Positions 21,844 through 33,087 of a stretch of DNA of 64,000 nucleotides are shown piece after piece. Position 1 is the stretch's first letter; every line of letters begins with the position of its first letter. The stretch comes from Nitrincola alkalisediminis (GTDB lineage: Bacteria; Pseudomonadota; Gammaproteobacteria; Pseudomonadales; Balneatricaceae). The stretch is from assembly GCF_009821115.1 (NCBI RefSeq), contig NZ_VYTY01000006.1:1-64000 (forward strand). Direction: 5' to 3'. The notes under the pieces were generated by a model. That model was given only the letters and a program-made list of their open reading frames with translations. It was not told the origin of the DNA and searched no databases. The position numbers and the translations under genes are program-made.

Positions 21844-21877
21844 TGCGAACCTCAATGATCTAAAGAGTAGAAAACAC

Positions 21878-22387
21878 ATGCAGCCTACCGATATTCAGTT
21901 GGACATCATCACTCGGCAATTGGGGCGTCAGCCTAGAGGAATAGCAGCGATTGCGCATCAAACCGAGGCAGGGGTTCCGGTTGTCTTACAAATGCGCTCT
22001 TTGGTTCAGGGCAAACCCTTTCCTACGCTGTTTTGGCTGTGCAGCCAAGATTTGGACAAAGAGTTGGCGCGCATTGAAAGTACGGGTTGGATAAAGCAAA
22101 TGGAGCAGGAGTTGCAAGAAAATCCTCTATTGCTAGACACATACCGCCAGCAGCAACAAGCGTATGTTAATTTGCGATGGGAGTTGATGGATCCGGATGA
22201 CCGTCGTTTGATTGAAGCCCAAGGCTTTGGCGACTTATTTAACACGCTTGGAATTGGTGGGATTGCCCAGTGGGATAAAGTTCGCTGCTTGCACATGCAG
22301 TATGCACATCATTTAGTGGCAGAGAATTTGATTGGGCAAAGACTGGATCAGGAATTTGCGTTAAATGAGCGCAGGCTGAACTTCTGA
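21878..22387 (+). CDS. DUF501 family protein
   Basis: A 169-residue conserved protein of the DUF501 type: VPVVLQMRSLVQGKPFPTLFWL, then the C-terminal GIGGIAQWDKVRCLHMQYAHHL. I take the ATG at 21878, 34 bp after recG. The family has no established function. The conserved Cys/His in the last third could be catalytic or metal-binding. Confidence 0.75.
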   Translation: MQPTDIQLDIITRQLGRQPRGIAAIAHQTEAGVPVVLQMRSLVQGKPFPTLFWLCSQDLDKELARIESTGWIKQMEQELQENPLLLDTYRQQQQAYVNLRWELMDPDDRRLIEAQGFGDLFNTLGIGGIAQWDKVRCLHMQYAHHLVAENLIGQRLDQEFALNERRLNF

Positions 22388-22393
22388 ACACTT

Positions 22394-22420
22394 GAAGCCA
22401 CCGCGTTAAGCGGTAGCTTC
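22394..22420. terminator. Hairpin between DUF501 gene and ferredoxin gene
   Basis: An imperfect inverted repeat (GAAGCCACCGC/GCGGTAGCTTC) lies between the two converging genes. No clear T-run follows in either direction, so terminator activity is uncertain. Confidence 0.4.
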
Positions 22421-22433
22421 ATAGCAAAGCAAT

Positions 22434-23235
<802 letters not shown>

Positions 23236-23402
23236 TTAGCCCAATCAGGAGGCGTGTACAAATACAAAAAGAGTATGGTTTGAGTCTATAAAGTAATAAA
23301 AAAATAATTCTTAACCCTTATAGTTATATAAATTTTACGTGTATTAGCATTTTTATGAAAGTCTTTCCTCCGTGGCTGGGCGATCATTATTGCTTGACGC
23401 TC

Positions 23403-23447
23403 GTTTGATCGTATAGAGTAGTCCTTCAGGATGAAGAATGATCAAAC
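23403..23447. promoter_or_regulatory. Inverted repeat before the TetR-family gene (possible autoregulatory operator)
   Basis: The arms GTTTGATC (23403-23410) and GATCAAAC (23440-23447) are perfect complements 29 bp apart, just before the regulator start. TetR proteins often bind such repeats at their own promoters. The wide spacing makes this tentative. Confidence 0.35.
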
Positions 23448-23469
23448 CATACGAAATCTAAGGAGCGAT

Positions 23470-24090
23470 ATGCCTCGTCGAACAAAAGAAGAATCAGAAC
23501 AAACGCGATCAGCTTTATTGACTAAGGCGCTAGAGCTATACGCGGATCGGGGGATTGAACATGTGTCATTAAAGGAAATAGCCGCTCAGGCGGGCGTGAC
23601 GCATGGCGCTATTTATTGGCATTTCAAAAACAGAGATGATCTTTTATTCCAGATCTATCATCAAATCGAGCTGCCCTTTGAGATTCAATATATTGAACAA
23701 AGGCAAGCGGCTAAACAAAACCCCTTGCAGGCATTACAGGATTATTTAATGGGGGTTATCCATCTAGTGACCACCTCGATTTCTTTGCAGCAAGGCTATC
23801 GTTTATTTTTCAGACTACCCGCATCCCCGGCTTTGGCGTCAATGGCAGAAAGGATTATGGAAGACCGAGAGATGGTAACGAGTCATTTACGCTACTTTTT
23901 AAAGCAAGCCAAAAAGCATAAATTACTTGAAAAAAAGTTATCCGTTATTTTGAGTGCCCAGAGTTTAAGTTTGGTCTTGTTTGGGCTGCTGGATCAGAGT
24001 CTCACTGAATCCGATCCAAAACAGTATAAAGCCCAAGCACAAAACCTGATTCATATCGTCATGCAGGGTATATCAGCCGAAAAAGACTAA
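23470..24090 (+). CDS. TetR/AcrR-family transcriptional regulator
   Basis: A 206-residue TetR regulator that begins MPRRTKEESEQTR, like AcrR/TtgR/MtrR efflux-pump repressors. The helix-turn-helix is VSLKEIAAQAGVTHGAIYWHFKNRDDLL. I chose the ATG at 23470, with AAGGAG just upstream, over the ATG at 23431. The ligand-binding half is divergent. No efflux pump gene is adjacent, so its targets are elsewhere or it acts alone. It separates coaD from rsmD. Confidence 0.82.
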   Translation: MPRRTKEESEQTRSALLTKALELYADRGIEHVSLKEIAAQAGVTHGAIYWHFKNRDDLLFQIYHQIELPFEIQYIEQRQAAKQNPLQALQDYLMGVIHLVTTSISLQQGYRLFFRLPASPALASMAERIMEDREMVTSHLRYFLKQAKKHKLLEKKLSVILSAQSLSLVLFGLLDQSLTESDPKQYKAQAQNLIHIVMQGISAEKD

Positions 24091-24105
24091 GTGCCTGACA
24101 AACGC

Positions 24106-24732
24106 TTACTCTGCGTCTTCGTTTGAATAGATGTAAAGACGATAGGCGACCTGACCGGCGACTTTTTCTCGATGAAGTTGCCAAGACAGGGTGGCGATGT
24201 CTGGCACCCACTCACTCTCTGCTTCAACATAGACTAGGGCACCTGTATTGAGCAGGTTTTTACTTTCGAGTAACTGTAACATTGGCTTGATTAAGCCTTT
24301 GCGAAAAGGCGGATCAAGAAATACCAAGTCGTAACGAGCTTCTTGATCCTTCAAGCGGGACTCTAGCCACTGCAGGGCATCTTGGTGTAAGACCGCTGCG
24401 TTTTGAGCTTTGAGCAACTGCAAATTCTGTTTGATTTGCTGCACAACAATTGATGATTGGTCGACAAAGGTGACCGATGCGGCCCCTCTGGAAAGTGCTT
24501 CGAAGCCTAGGGCACCGCTACCGCAACAAAGGTCAAGGCAATTCGCGCCCGCAATTGAGGGTTGTAACCAGTTGAATAAGGTTTCACGAACGCGGTCTGG
24601 TGTTGGGCGTAAACCTTCGACTGGAATAAACGGGACTTTACGGCCTCGCCAAACACCAGCAATGATACGTAAGTTGGAAGTGTCGCTTGGGATCGTATCA
24701 CGAGAGCGAGCAGCACGGTTTCGGCGAGTCAT
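24106..24732 (-). CDS. rsmD: 16S rRNA (guanine966-N2)-methyltransferase
   Basis: A 208-residue RsmD. It has the SAM-binding LDLCCGSGALGFEALSRGA and the catalytic motif FLDPPFRKG, plus the N-terminal RIIAGVWRGRKVPFI and RPTPDRVRETLFNWL. It methylates G966 of 16S rRNA during 30S assembly. It is followed upstream by a membrane-anchored M16-like gene and then divergent ftsY. Confidence 0.95.
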   Translation of the reverse strand: MTRRNRAARSRDTIPSDTSNLRIIAGVWRGRKVPFIPVEGLRPTPDRVRETLFNWLQPSIAGANCLDLCCGSGALGFEALSRGAASVTFVDQSSIVVQQIKQNLQLLKAQNAAVLHQDALQWLESRLKDQEARYDLVFLDPPFRKGLIKPMLQLLESKNLLNTGALVYVEAESEWVPDIATLSWQLHREKVAGQVAYRLYIYSNEDAE

Positions 24733-24753
24733 AGTGTATCCTAGGGCAAAATA

Positions 24754-25950
24754 TCAGTAGGGATGCAAGCTTAAATTCAGTAAATGATCGTTGCTTAGGT
24801 TGTCTAGCATCCAGTTATGTAAGGTGTTGAGATCGGTCTGTTGTATCGTGCTCAACGCTAATTGATAGGCATCAGGAGGCCAATTAAAGCGAGTCATCAA
24901 GTCTAACCAAGCCAGCATGCCCAGCTCTGCAGATGTTTGTTGTTCAAGCGTTGCGGTTAAGTTGGCCTTAGCTGTATCAAGCATGCTGGTGACTAACGGC
25001 ATGAGCGTGTTGATATCAACCTGGGCAAAGTTGTTGAGCGCATTGGCGCTCTGTGCAGATTGATACATGATCAAATAGCCCATCGATTCCGAGGGTTGCC
25101 AGAGTAAACGAAACTCCCCAGCTTGCGAATGAATCCACTCTTGCAGATACAACGCAGCCAAGCGACTTGCAACCCAATCCTCCACTCGGTGAGAAGGTGC
25201 CAGAGGCCAAGCTTTTAAATGAAAAAACTCGGATTGATAACCCTCTAACCTAAGATCAGCCGCCGCTGGGCGTTCGAGGGTGTTGGCTTGTTTTGGCACA
25301 ACAGCATCGGATACTCGATTGCCGTGAAGGTTGCCACTCAAATGATAGCGTCCCTCTGCATGTGCGAAGGTGTCTTGATAGAGTTCAGAGACACTCCTCC
25401 AAGAAGACGGTTGGGCGGACAGCCACACCGCCGCAGCGGATAATAATCTGGACTCGGCGCCCTGTAGCGTTAGACGTGCTTGCGCTAGGGCTCTCGTTTG
25501 TAAGTGCTGCCAGTCTGTTTCTGGAGGTTGGGTTAATAATAACCAGAACTCTGATAAAGACTGTGTTTCAGGGAGGCTTTCAAATTCTAATTGGATGACG
25601 AGGTGTGTCTGGAAACGCTCTAAGTACACTTCTGCCTTTTGTTTTTGTAACCAGACTTGGAGATCCTGCTGAAGGATGCGTTGACCCAGTGCATCAATCA
25701 GCGCATTTTGCTGAGCAAGAGCGGTCTCGCTGAGCGCCAAAGAGGTTGGAAGCGGAAGACGAACTCGCACTCTATCTGTTGTTAAAGGCAGTACATAATG
25801 AGGTGGGTTGGCGTGAAAAACGACTCGATCCAGTGGCTTGGGCTTTTCTCTCCCCGTTGCACTTAATAAGACAATTGCGATGGCAACAAACCACATGAGC
25901 CAGTATAAGTAGCGTCGATTAAAAATAGGCTTATATTCAGATGAACTCAT
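24754..25950 (-). CDS. Membrane-anchored protein resembling a degenerate M16 (pitrilysin) peptidase
   Basis: A protein of about 398 residues with an N-terminal membrane helix (YLYWLMWFVAIAIVLLSA) and a long extracytoplasmic part. Its place between rsmD and ftsY is where relatives carry M16-family peptidase-like genes. The pattern of two alpha/beta halves, with a C-terminal LMTRFNWPPDAYQLALSTIQQ helix, is compatible with an M16 domain. No HxxEH zinc motif is visible, so catalysis is unlikely. The start at 25950 (MSSSEYK) is chosen over 25998 because it puts the anchor near the N-terminus. Family assignment is inference. Confidence 0.55.
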   Translation of the reverse strand: MSSSEYKPIFNRRYLYWLMWFVAIAIVLLSATGREKPKPLDRVVFHANPPHYVLPLTTDRVRVRLPLPTSLALSETALAQQNALIDALGQRILQQDLQVWLQKQKAEVYLERFQTHLVIQLEFESLPETQSLSEFWLLLTQPPETDWQHLQTRALAQARLTLQGAESRLLSAAAVWLSAQPSSWRSVSELYQDTFAHAEGRYHLSGNLHGNRVSDAVVPKQANTLERPAAADLRLEGYQSEFFHLKAWPLAPSHRVEDWVASRLAALYLQEWIHSQAGEFRLLWQPSESMGYLIMYQSAQSANALNNFAQVDINTLMPLVTSMLDTAKANLTATLEQQTSAELGMLAWLDLMTRFNWPPDAYQLALSTIQQTDLNTLHNWMLDNLSNDHLLNLSLHPY

Positions 25951-26058
25951 AGTGTTTTGTCGGTTTGTCGAGTGAATGGTTGTGGTAAGATATCGCAATT
26001 AGAGACTTTTTATCCACTATGGCCAGCATAAGGCCTCAATCGCGGACTCAAGAACGTT

Positions 26059-27816
<1,758 letters not shown>

Positions 27817-27824
27817 GGCAGGGT

Positions 27825-28490
27825 ATGGCGGCCATTCAATTTCTTAATGTCGGTAAGCGCTATTCGGAAGGGCATGACGCACTGATTGGTGTCGATTTTA
27901 CGCTGGCATCGGGTGAAATGGCTTTTTTAACGGGCCACTCCGGTGCGGGTAAAAGCACCTTGCTTAAGCTGATCATGCTGATGGAGCGGGCAAGTCGAGG
28001 TCATGTCTTGGTGGGGGATGAGGACTTAGGAGAGCTGCCTAGGCGTCTAGTGTCTTGGCATCGACGCAGAATCGGTGTGGTATTGCAAAACCATCAGCTC
28101 TTATTCGACCGCTCTGTCTTTGCCAATGTTGTGATGCCTCTGGAAATCGCCGGTTACGCTCCCGAAGACGCGGCCCGGCGTGTTCGGGCCGCGTTGGATA
28201 AAGTCGGGTTGCTCAATCGAGAAAAACACAATCCGATCACCCTATCGAGCGGTGAACAACAGCGTGTGGGTATTGCACGAGCCATCGTGCATAAACCGCA
28301 AGTGCTCTTGGCCGATGAACCAACAGGAAACCTAGACCCCGAATTGTCTGAAGGTGTGATGCGTTTATTTGAGCAGTTCAATCGGATAGGGACAACGGTT
28401 TTAATTGCAAGCCACGACCTGTCCCTGATTCATCGTATGCGTAAGCGAACCTTGGTGCTTAAAAATGGGAGGCTCATCTCCGGTGTCTAA
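27825..28490 (+). CDS. ftsE: Cell division ATP-binding protein FtsE
   Basis: A 221-residue ABC ATPase: Walker A GHSGAGKST, signature LSSGEQQRVGIARA and Walker B VLLADEPTGNLDPE. With FtsX it forms the complex that controls septal amidases through EnvC, which is also present in this window. It starts 8 bp after ftsY and overlaps the ftsX start. Confidence 0.96.
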   Translation: MAAIQFLNVGKRYSEGHDALIGVDFTLASGEMAFLTGHSGAGKSTLLKLIMLMERASRGHVLVGDEDLGELPRRLVSWHRRRIGVVLQNHQLLFDRSVFANVVMPLEIAGYAPEDAARRVRAALDKVGLLNREKHNPITLSSGEQQRVGIARAIVHKPQVLLADEPTGNLDPELSEGVMRLFEQFNRIGTTVLIASHDLSLIHRMRKRTLVLKNGRLISGV

Positions 28491-29478
28491 ACACGATATG
28501 AATCAAGGTCGCACAGCACCTCGTCGAGGAGCTCAACGCCATCACATCAGTTTTAAGGCCAAAAGCCATGGTTGGTTGCGCCACAATCGCGTTGTCGCGT
28601 TGGATGCCTTGCGCCGCATGTTTCTGACGCCTGTTGCCACACTGATGACCTTGGCTGTCTTGGCCGTGTCCTTGGCGTTGCCTGGCTTTCTCATGACGGC
28701 TGTTAATAATATCCAGCAGTTTAGTCAAGGCTTTGACGCCAATCCACGCATCGCGCTCTATCTCAAAACCTCGGTGTCTGATGCTCGAGCAGAACAGTTT
28801 AGTTTAGAGCTGATGCTCAATCCGGCGTTGTCCGGTGTGGAGCTGATTGATCGAGAAAAAGGCTTACAGGAGTTCTCATCCTACTCGGAGTTTGCCAATC
28901 TGTTGTCTCTGTTTGACAGCAATCCTTTACCCGCTGTCGTCTTGGCCTTGCCGCTGGATCACAGTCCGCACATGCTGCAGGCTTTACAAAGTGAATTGCT
29001 GGCATTGCCCGAGGTTGAAGAAGCACAATTGGATTTAGAGTGGATCCAGCGTCTCAATGCCTATGTTGTCCTAGCCCAGCGTTTTAGCTGGGTATTAAGT
29101 GCTTTATTAGGCTTGGCTGTATTGCTGGTTGTGGGGAATACGCTGCGCATGCTGTTAGAAAACCGACGAGATGAAATTTTGGTTGCCAAGTTGGTGGGTG
29201 CAACAGATGCATGGGTAAGGCGTCCATTTTTATACTCTGGATTCTGGTATGGTCTTATGGGTTCCATCTTGGCAATTTTTATGGTCAGTTTTGCCATCCA
29301 TTTGATTGACCAGCCCGTAACTGAGCTGATGAGTTTGTATGCCAGTCGTTTTGAGCTCGAAGGGCTCGGATTCAAAGGCGGACTCACTCTGATGGCGGTG
29401 GGCTCTACTCTAGGTCTTTTAGGTGGTTTTTTATCCACTGGCCATCATTTGCGTGAAATAGAACCAGATGATCGTTAG
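28483..29478 (+). CDS. ftsX: Cell division protein FtsX
   Basis: A protein of about 331 residues with a basic N-terminus, one membrane helix (about 55-80), a periplasmic domain (ARIALYLKTSV-like region to WIQRLNAYV) and three C-terminal helices, the FtsX/MacB topology. The start is uncertain: GTG 28483 (GGGAGG upstream, 8-bp overlap with ftsE), ATG 28465 or ATG 28498. It passes the cytoplasmic FtsE signal to periplasmic EnvC (family knowledge). Confidence 0.93.
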   Translation: MSKHDMNQGRTAPRRGAQRHHISFKAKSHGWLRHNRVVALDALRRMFLTPVATLMTLAVLAVSLALPGFLMTAVNNIQQFSQGFDANPRIALYLKTSVSDARAEQFSLELMLNPALSGVELIDREKGLQEFSSYSEFANLLSLFDSNPLPAVVLALPLDHSPHMLQALQSELLALPEVEEAQLDLEWIQRLNAYVVLAQRFSWVLSALLGLAVLLVVGNTLRMLLENRRDEILVAKLVGATDAWVRRPFLYSGFWYGLMGSILAIFMVSFAIHLIDQPVTELMSLYASRFELEGLGFKGGLTLMAVGSTLGLLGGFLSTGHHLREIEPDDR

Positions 29479-29606
29479 GCACTTGCAATTTTACTCGACA
29501 GCCGCTATTTTTTAGCTCGCTAAGTCAGGCTCAGAATGGAACTTTTAGTGCCAGATCCTGTCTTAGTGGGAGTTAATCATTGAGTGATAAAAGAGGTTAC
29601 TTATAC

Positions 29607-30470
29607 ATGGGCACAAGCTTACGAGTTGTTGAACATCTATCTCCAGGTGGCAACGTTAATGCTTATGTTCAAACCGTTAGTACTATTCCTATTCTGAATG
29701 CAGATGAGGAAAGGGAACTCGCTGAGCGTTTACATTATCAGAATGATCTGGAAGCCGCTCGCCAGTTGGTATTATCTCACTTAAGATTTGTTGTGCATAT
29801 TGCCAAATCCTATTCTGGTTATGGATTGCCACTAAGCGATTTGATTCAAGAAGGAAACGTCGGTTTGATGAAGGCGGTAAAACGCTTTGATCCAACGGTG
29901 GGCGTTCGTCTGGTTTCCTTTGCTGTGCACTGGATCAAAGCTGAAATGCATGAGTTCATTTTACGCAACTGGCGCATTGTTAAAGTCGCGACGACCAAAG
30001 CTCAACGTAAACTTTTCTTCAACTTACGTTCGCAGAAAAAAGGTCTAGGCTGGATGACAAATGATGAAGTCAATGCCGTTGCCGCCGATCTGGGCGTGGA
30101 TTCTGTTGTCGTGAGACAAATGGAAGGCCGGATGGCATCCTCAGATACCGCCTTTGATGCACCCGTCGGTGAGGATGATGAATCGGTGAATAGCTGGTCA
30201 CCGGCACAATACCTCGAAGATGAGTCGGCTGATCCTGCACTTCAATTAGAAGAAACAAACTGGGAAGAGTCTTCGCAGCAACAGCTCATGTCTGCGATGG
30301 AATCCTTGGATCAGAGAAGTCGGGACATCTTGGCGCAGCGTTGGTTGGTCGATGACAAGGCGACATTGCATGACTTGGCAGCGAAGTACAATGTATCGGC
30401 TGAACGTATTCGCCAGCTCGAAAAAAATGCAATGAAAAAACTGCGTGATGCGATGGTGCTTGTAGCCTAA
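29607..30470 (+). CDS. rpoH: Heat-shock sigma factor RpoH (sigma-32)
   Basis: A 287-residue sigma-70-family factor that directs heat-shock transcription. Region 2 ([39 protein letters not shown], then [15 protein letters not shown]), the RpoH box (QRKLFFNLR) and region 4.2 ([27 protein letters not shown]) are all present. I prefer ATG 29607 (AAGAGG upstream), which gives the usual MxTSL start and length. A TTG at 29580 would add nine residues. It follows ftsX in the normal gammaproteobacterial order. Confidence 0.95.
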   Translation: MGTSLRVVEHLSPGGNVNAYVQTVSTIPILNADEERELAERLHYQNDLEAARQLVLSHLRFVVHIAKSYSGYGLPLSDLIQEGNVGLMKAVKRFDPTVGVRLVSFAVHWIKAEMHEFILRNWRIVKVATTKAQRKLFFNLRSQKKGLGWMTNDEVNAVAADLGVDSVVVRQMEGRMASSDTAFDAPVGEDDESVNSWSPAQYLEDESADPALQLEETNWEESSQQQLMSAMESLDQRSRDILAQRWLVDDKATLHDLAAKYNVSAERIRQLEKNAMKKLRDAMVLVA

Positions 30471-30503
30471 AACCTTACGCAAAACCGTCTAGGTTATCAT
30501 TCA

Positions 30504-30523
30504 GAGCCGCTTTACAGCGGCTC
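30504..30523 (+). terminator. Hairpin after rpoH
   Basis: The inverted repeat GAGCCGC/GCGGCTC with a short loop lies 34 bp after rpoH. The downstream sequence has few T residues, so it may only attenuate. Confidence 0.4.
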
Positions 30524-30535
30524 GTTGGTATTTGA

Positions 30536-30910
30536 ATGTCAACATCAAAAATTTTCAGTTTGGCTGCCGCCGTGTCGGGCTTTTTAGCGGTTGCTTTAGG
30601 CGCCTTTGGTGCGCATGCCCTTAAGGCACAATTAGAGCCATCGATGATGTCCGTTTATCAAACATCGGTTCAGTATCATTTCTGGCACACCTTAGCCTTA
30701 TTGGGTGTCGGTTTATATCATCAAGCGCGTCCAACGCGTTTGAGTGCTTGGAGTGGTGCTTTAATCCTGCTGGGAATGCTGTTGTTTAGCGGCAGTCTTT
30801 ACTTGATGGCCATCCTCGATGTCCGTGCATTGGGTATGATCACTCCCATAGGGGGCGTTACATTGTTGGCGGGTTGGTTGACCTTGGCTCTCGCAGTTTG
30901 GCGCTCGTGA
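30536..30910 (+). CDS. DUF423 family small membrane protein
   Basis: A 124-residue protein with four predicted membrane helices. It has the DUF423 signature AVALGAFGAHALKAQLEPSMMSVYQTSVQYHFWHTLALLGVG. Relatives include E. coli YgdD and Bacillus YwdK. The function is unknown. It lies between rpoH and trmB on the same strand. Confidence 0.88.
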   Translation: MSTSKIFSLAAAVSGFLAVALGAFGAHALKAQLEPSMMSVYQTSVQYHFWHTLALLGVGLYHQARPTRLSAWSGALILLGMLLFSGSLYLMAILDVRALGMITPIGGVTLLAGWLTLALAVWRS

Positions 30911-31000
30911 TTCTGGTCGTCCTTCGTCTCAGTCAGTATAATACCCGGCATTAACCTGTCTGTTTAACTCGCATTAAACAGCTTAACTGACGATAGGCCT

Positions 31001-31732
31001 ATGACTGACCAGCATACAGAAACACCTGAATCTCCAGAAAACACACCTGTATCGAAACCCTTGCGCAGCATTCGCAGCTTTGTTGTTCGCGCTGGACGCA
31101 TGACCGAAGGTCAAGAGCGAGGGTTAAAAGATAACTGGCCAGCCTATGGATTAGAGTTGGCCGATGGAATGCTGAACTTTGAGCAGGTATATGGCCGAGA
31201 GGCGCCTGTTGTCTTGGAAATAGGCTTTGGCATGGGGGATTCTCTCCTCGAAATGGCGCGTCAAATGCCAGAGAAAAACTTTTTGGGAATCGAAGTTCAT
31301 CCACCCGGGGTCGGGCGTTTGCTTGGCAGGCTGAATGAAGAGAAAATAACCAACGTACGTGTTTACTGTGATGATGCCATCGAAGTGTTAGCGCAGTGCA
31401 TTCCAGATCAAAGTCTCTCTGCACTCCAGTTGTTCTTCCCAGATCCATGGCCTAAAAAGCGCCATCATAAGCGACGGATTGTTCAGTCTGAGTTTGTACA
31501 AAGTCTGCGTTCTAAATTGGTGTTAGGTGGCCATTTCCATATGGCAACCGACTGGCAGCCTTATGCGGAACATATGATGGAGGTGATGAGTCAGGCAGAA
31601 GGGTATGAAAATGCCGCAGGTGAGGGAGGTTATTCACCTCAGCCCGACTGGCGTCCTGTAACCAAGTTCCAGCGCCGAGGTGAGCGTTTAGGCCATGGTG
31701 TGTGGGATCTTATCTTTAACCGTATCGCTTAA
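31001..31732 (+). CDS. trmB: tRNA (guanine46-N7)-methyltransferase
   Basis: A 243-residue TrmB that makes m7G46 in the tRNA variable loop. It has the SAM motif [44 protein letters not shown] and the C-terminal [17 protein letters not shown]. The first 45 residues are a family-typical flexible tail. Confidence 0.96.
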   Translation: MTDQHTETPESPENTPVSKPLRSIRSFVVRAGRMTEGQERGLKDNWPAYGLELADGMLNFEQVYGREAPVVLEIGFGMGDSLLEMARQMPEKNFLGIEVHPPGVGRLLGRLNEEKITNVRVYCDDAIEVLAQCIPDQSLSALQLFFPDPWPKKRHHKRRIVQSEFVQSLRSKLVLGGHFHMATDWQPYAEHMMEVMSQAEGYENAAGEGGYSPQPDWRPVTKFQRRGERLGHGVWDLIFNRIA

Positions 31733-31743
31733 GCCAAATGATT

Positions 31744-31783
31744 AAAGCCATCAAACCCTCTGTCGATCGATTTGATGGCGTTT
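31744..31783. terminator. Hairpin between converging trmB and cpxP-like genes
   Basis: The arms GCCATCAAA and TTTGATGGC flank a 15-nt loop and are followed by short T-runs on both strands. It is placed to end both transcripts. Confidence 0.5.
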
Positions 31784-31797
31784 AACATCTATAAGGC

Positions 31798-32244
31798 TTA
31801 GCAGTTAGGTCCTGCATTACGTCCCATTTTGCGCCCTTCACCTTTAGCTTTGAAGTGTCCGCTACGTCCTTCGCCTCGCATGCCCTGCATTTGTTCTAAC
31901 TGTTCAGGCGTCAATATTTGACTGAGTTGCTCTTGATGTTGTTGTCTGAGCGTTTCACGCGTACGTTGGTGCTCGCTGTGCATGGCTTTCATTTGCTCAG
32001 CTTGCTCATCTGATAAGCTGAGCCGTGTTTTTAAGCGCTCTAGACGCTCGTCTTGACGAGCTTGGCGCTGAAGGTTTTGCAAGTCTTTGAATGCTTGAAC
32101 TTGCTCTTCTGTCAAATTGAGTTGTTGCTGAAGTGTTTCAAGTGAAGCCGATCCACGCCCAATGTTCGGGTTGGCAACAGCGGCAACTGACATAGCACCT
32201 GTTATCAATAGGACTAAACTTGCAGATATGATTTTCGTCTTCAT
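31798..32244 (-). CDS. Spy/CpxP-family periplasmic protein
   Basis: A 148-residue protein with a signal peptide (1 to about 24, ending SVAAVAN). The helical domain carries LTxxQ-type motifs (LNLTEEQVQAFKDL, LSLSDEQAEQMKAM, LTPEQLEQMQ), then a basic Gly-rich tail. I chose the ATG at 32244, with AAGGAG upstream. In enterobacteria CpxP holds the CpxA sensor inactive and Spy is a periplasmic chaperone. Here it is divergent from a CpxR/CpxA-like pair across a spacer with a CpxR box, so a CpxP-like role is likely. Confidence 0.8.
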   Translation of the reverse strand: MKTKIISASLVLLITGAMSVAAVANPNIGRGSASLETLQQQLNLTEEQVQAFKDLQNLQRQARQDERLERLKTRLSLSDEQAEQMKAMHSEHQRTRETLRQQHQEQLSQILTPEQLEQMQGMRGEGRSGHFKAKGEGRKMGRNAGPNC

Positions 32245-32311
32245 GGTGTCTCTCCTTTGTTTTGATGCGTTTAGTATGAGCAATCATTCTGCAAAGTAGG
32301 GTGAGGACAGC

Positions 32312-32326
32312 GTAAAGTTTGGTAAA
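32312..32326. promoter_or_regulatory. CpxR box between the cpxP-like gene and cpxRA-like genes
   Basis: The sequence GTAAA-GTTTG-GTAAA exactly fits the CpxR consensus GTAAA-N5-GTAAA. It lies in the 135-bp divergent spacer, 68 bp before the cpxP-like start and 54 bp before the response regulator start, and could act on both. Confidence 0.75.
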
Positions 32327-32379
32327 GCTTGTTTTATAAATATCAGGACCTTTTATGATGTGCTGAAAAGGAGAAACGA

Positions 32380-33084
32380 ATGACTGACGAACGCTTACTG
32401 CTGATTGATGATGATGTTGCACTCTGTGAATTGCTCAGTGACTATTTAAAGCATGAAGGGTATCGAGTTGATGCGGTTTACTCCGTTGATCAAGCCCTAG
32501 CGCGTTTAACGGAAGGCCCATCCTACGACCTACTGATTTTAGATGTGATGATGCCGGGGCGCACGGGATTAGAGTTGTTGCAAGAGTTGCGGCCACGTGT
32601 TTTAACGCCAGTGATCATGCTGACCGGGCGTGGGCAAGAAATTGATAAAATTCTGGGTCTTGAGATGGGGGCCGATGATTACATGGCAAAACCCTGTAAT
32701 CCACGTGAATTGCTGGCACGCATACGTGCTGTGTTACGAAGAGGGCAATATGCATCGCTTCATCAATCCTCAATTGAGGCCGTGATTGCGTTGCATGGCA
32801 TTGAATTAGATGCGGGACGCCGCACCGTCTCAGTTAAAGGTGAGCCGATGGAGTTGACTAGTGCCGAGTTTAACGTGCTGCATGAGTTAATGAAGCATGC
32901 GGGTGCTGTGTTATCGAAAGAGTTATTGACCGAAAAAGTCCTGCATCGAAAACTAACGGCCTATGATCGTGCACTGGATGTTCATGTCAGTCGTGTTCGG
33001 CAAAAGCTGGCACTGAGCTTAGGCGGCGATGTTGAGCTGATAAAAACCATCCGTGGGCAGGGTTATCTGTTGGTGAAGGAGTAA
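32380..33084 (+). CDS. cpxR: OmpR-family response regulator, CpxR-like
   Basis: A 234-residue regulator. The receiver domain (1 to about 118) has the acidic pocket D10-D12, the phosphorylated D55 (LLILDVMMPG) and K104-type ADDYMAKPC. The winged-helix domain (about 135-232) ends VHVSRVRQKLALSLGGDVELIKTIRGQGYLL. AAGGAG precedes the ATG. Pairing with the sensor kinase 3 bp downstream and the cpxP-like neighbour supports the CpxR name. Confidence 0.85.
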   Translation: MTDERLLLIDDDVALCELLSDYLKHEGYRVDAVYSVDQALARLTEGPSYDLLILDVMMPGRTGLELLQELRPRVLTPVIMLTGRGQEIDKILGLEMGADDYMAKPCNPRELLARIRAVLRRGQYASLHQSSIEAVIALHGIELDAGRRTVSVKGEPMELTSAEFNVLHELMKHAGAVLSKELLTEKVLHRKLTAYDRALDVHVSRVRQKLALSLGGDVELIKTIRGQGYLLVKE

Positions 33085-33087
33085 GGC

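Noticed and set aside
29580-29606. TTG start for rpoH at 29580
   Set aside because: It adds nine residues not found in RpoH relatives; ATG 29607 has AAGAGG upstream and gives the usual start.
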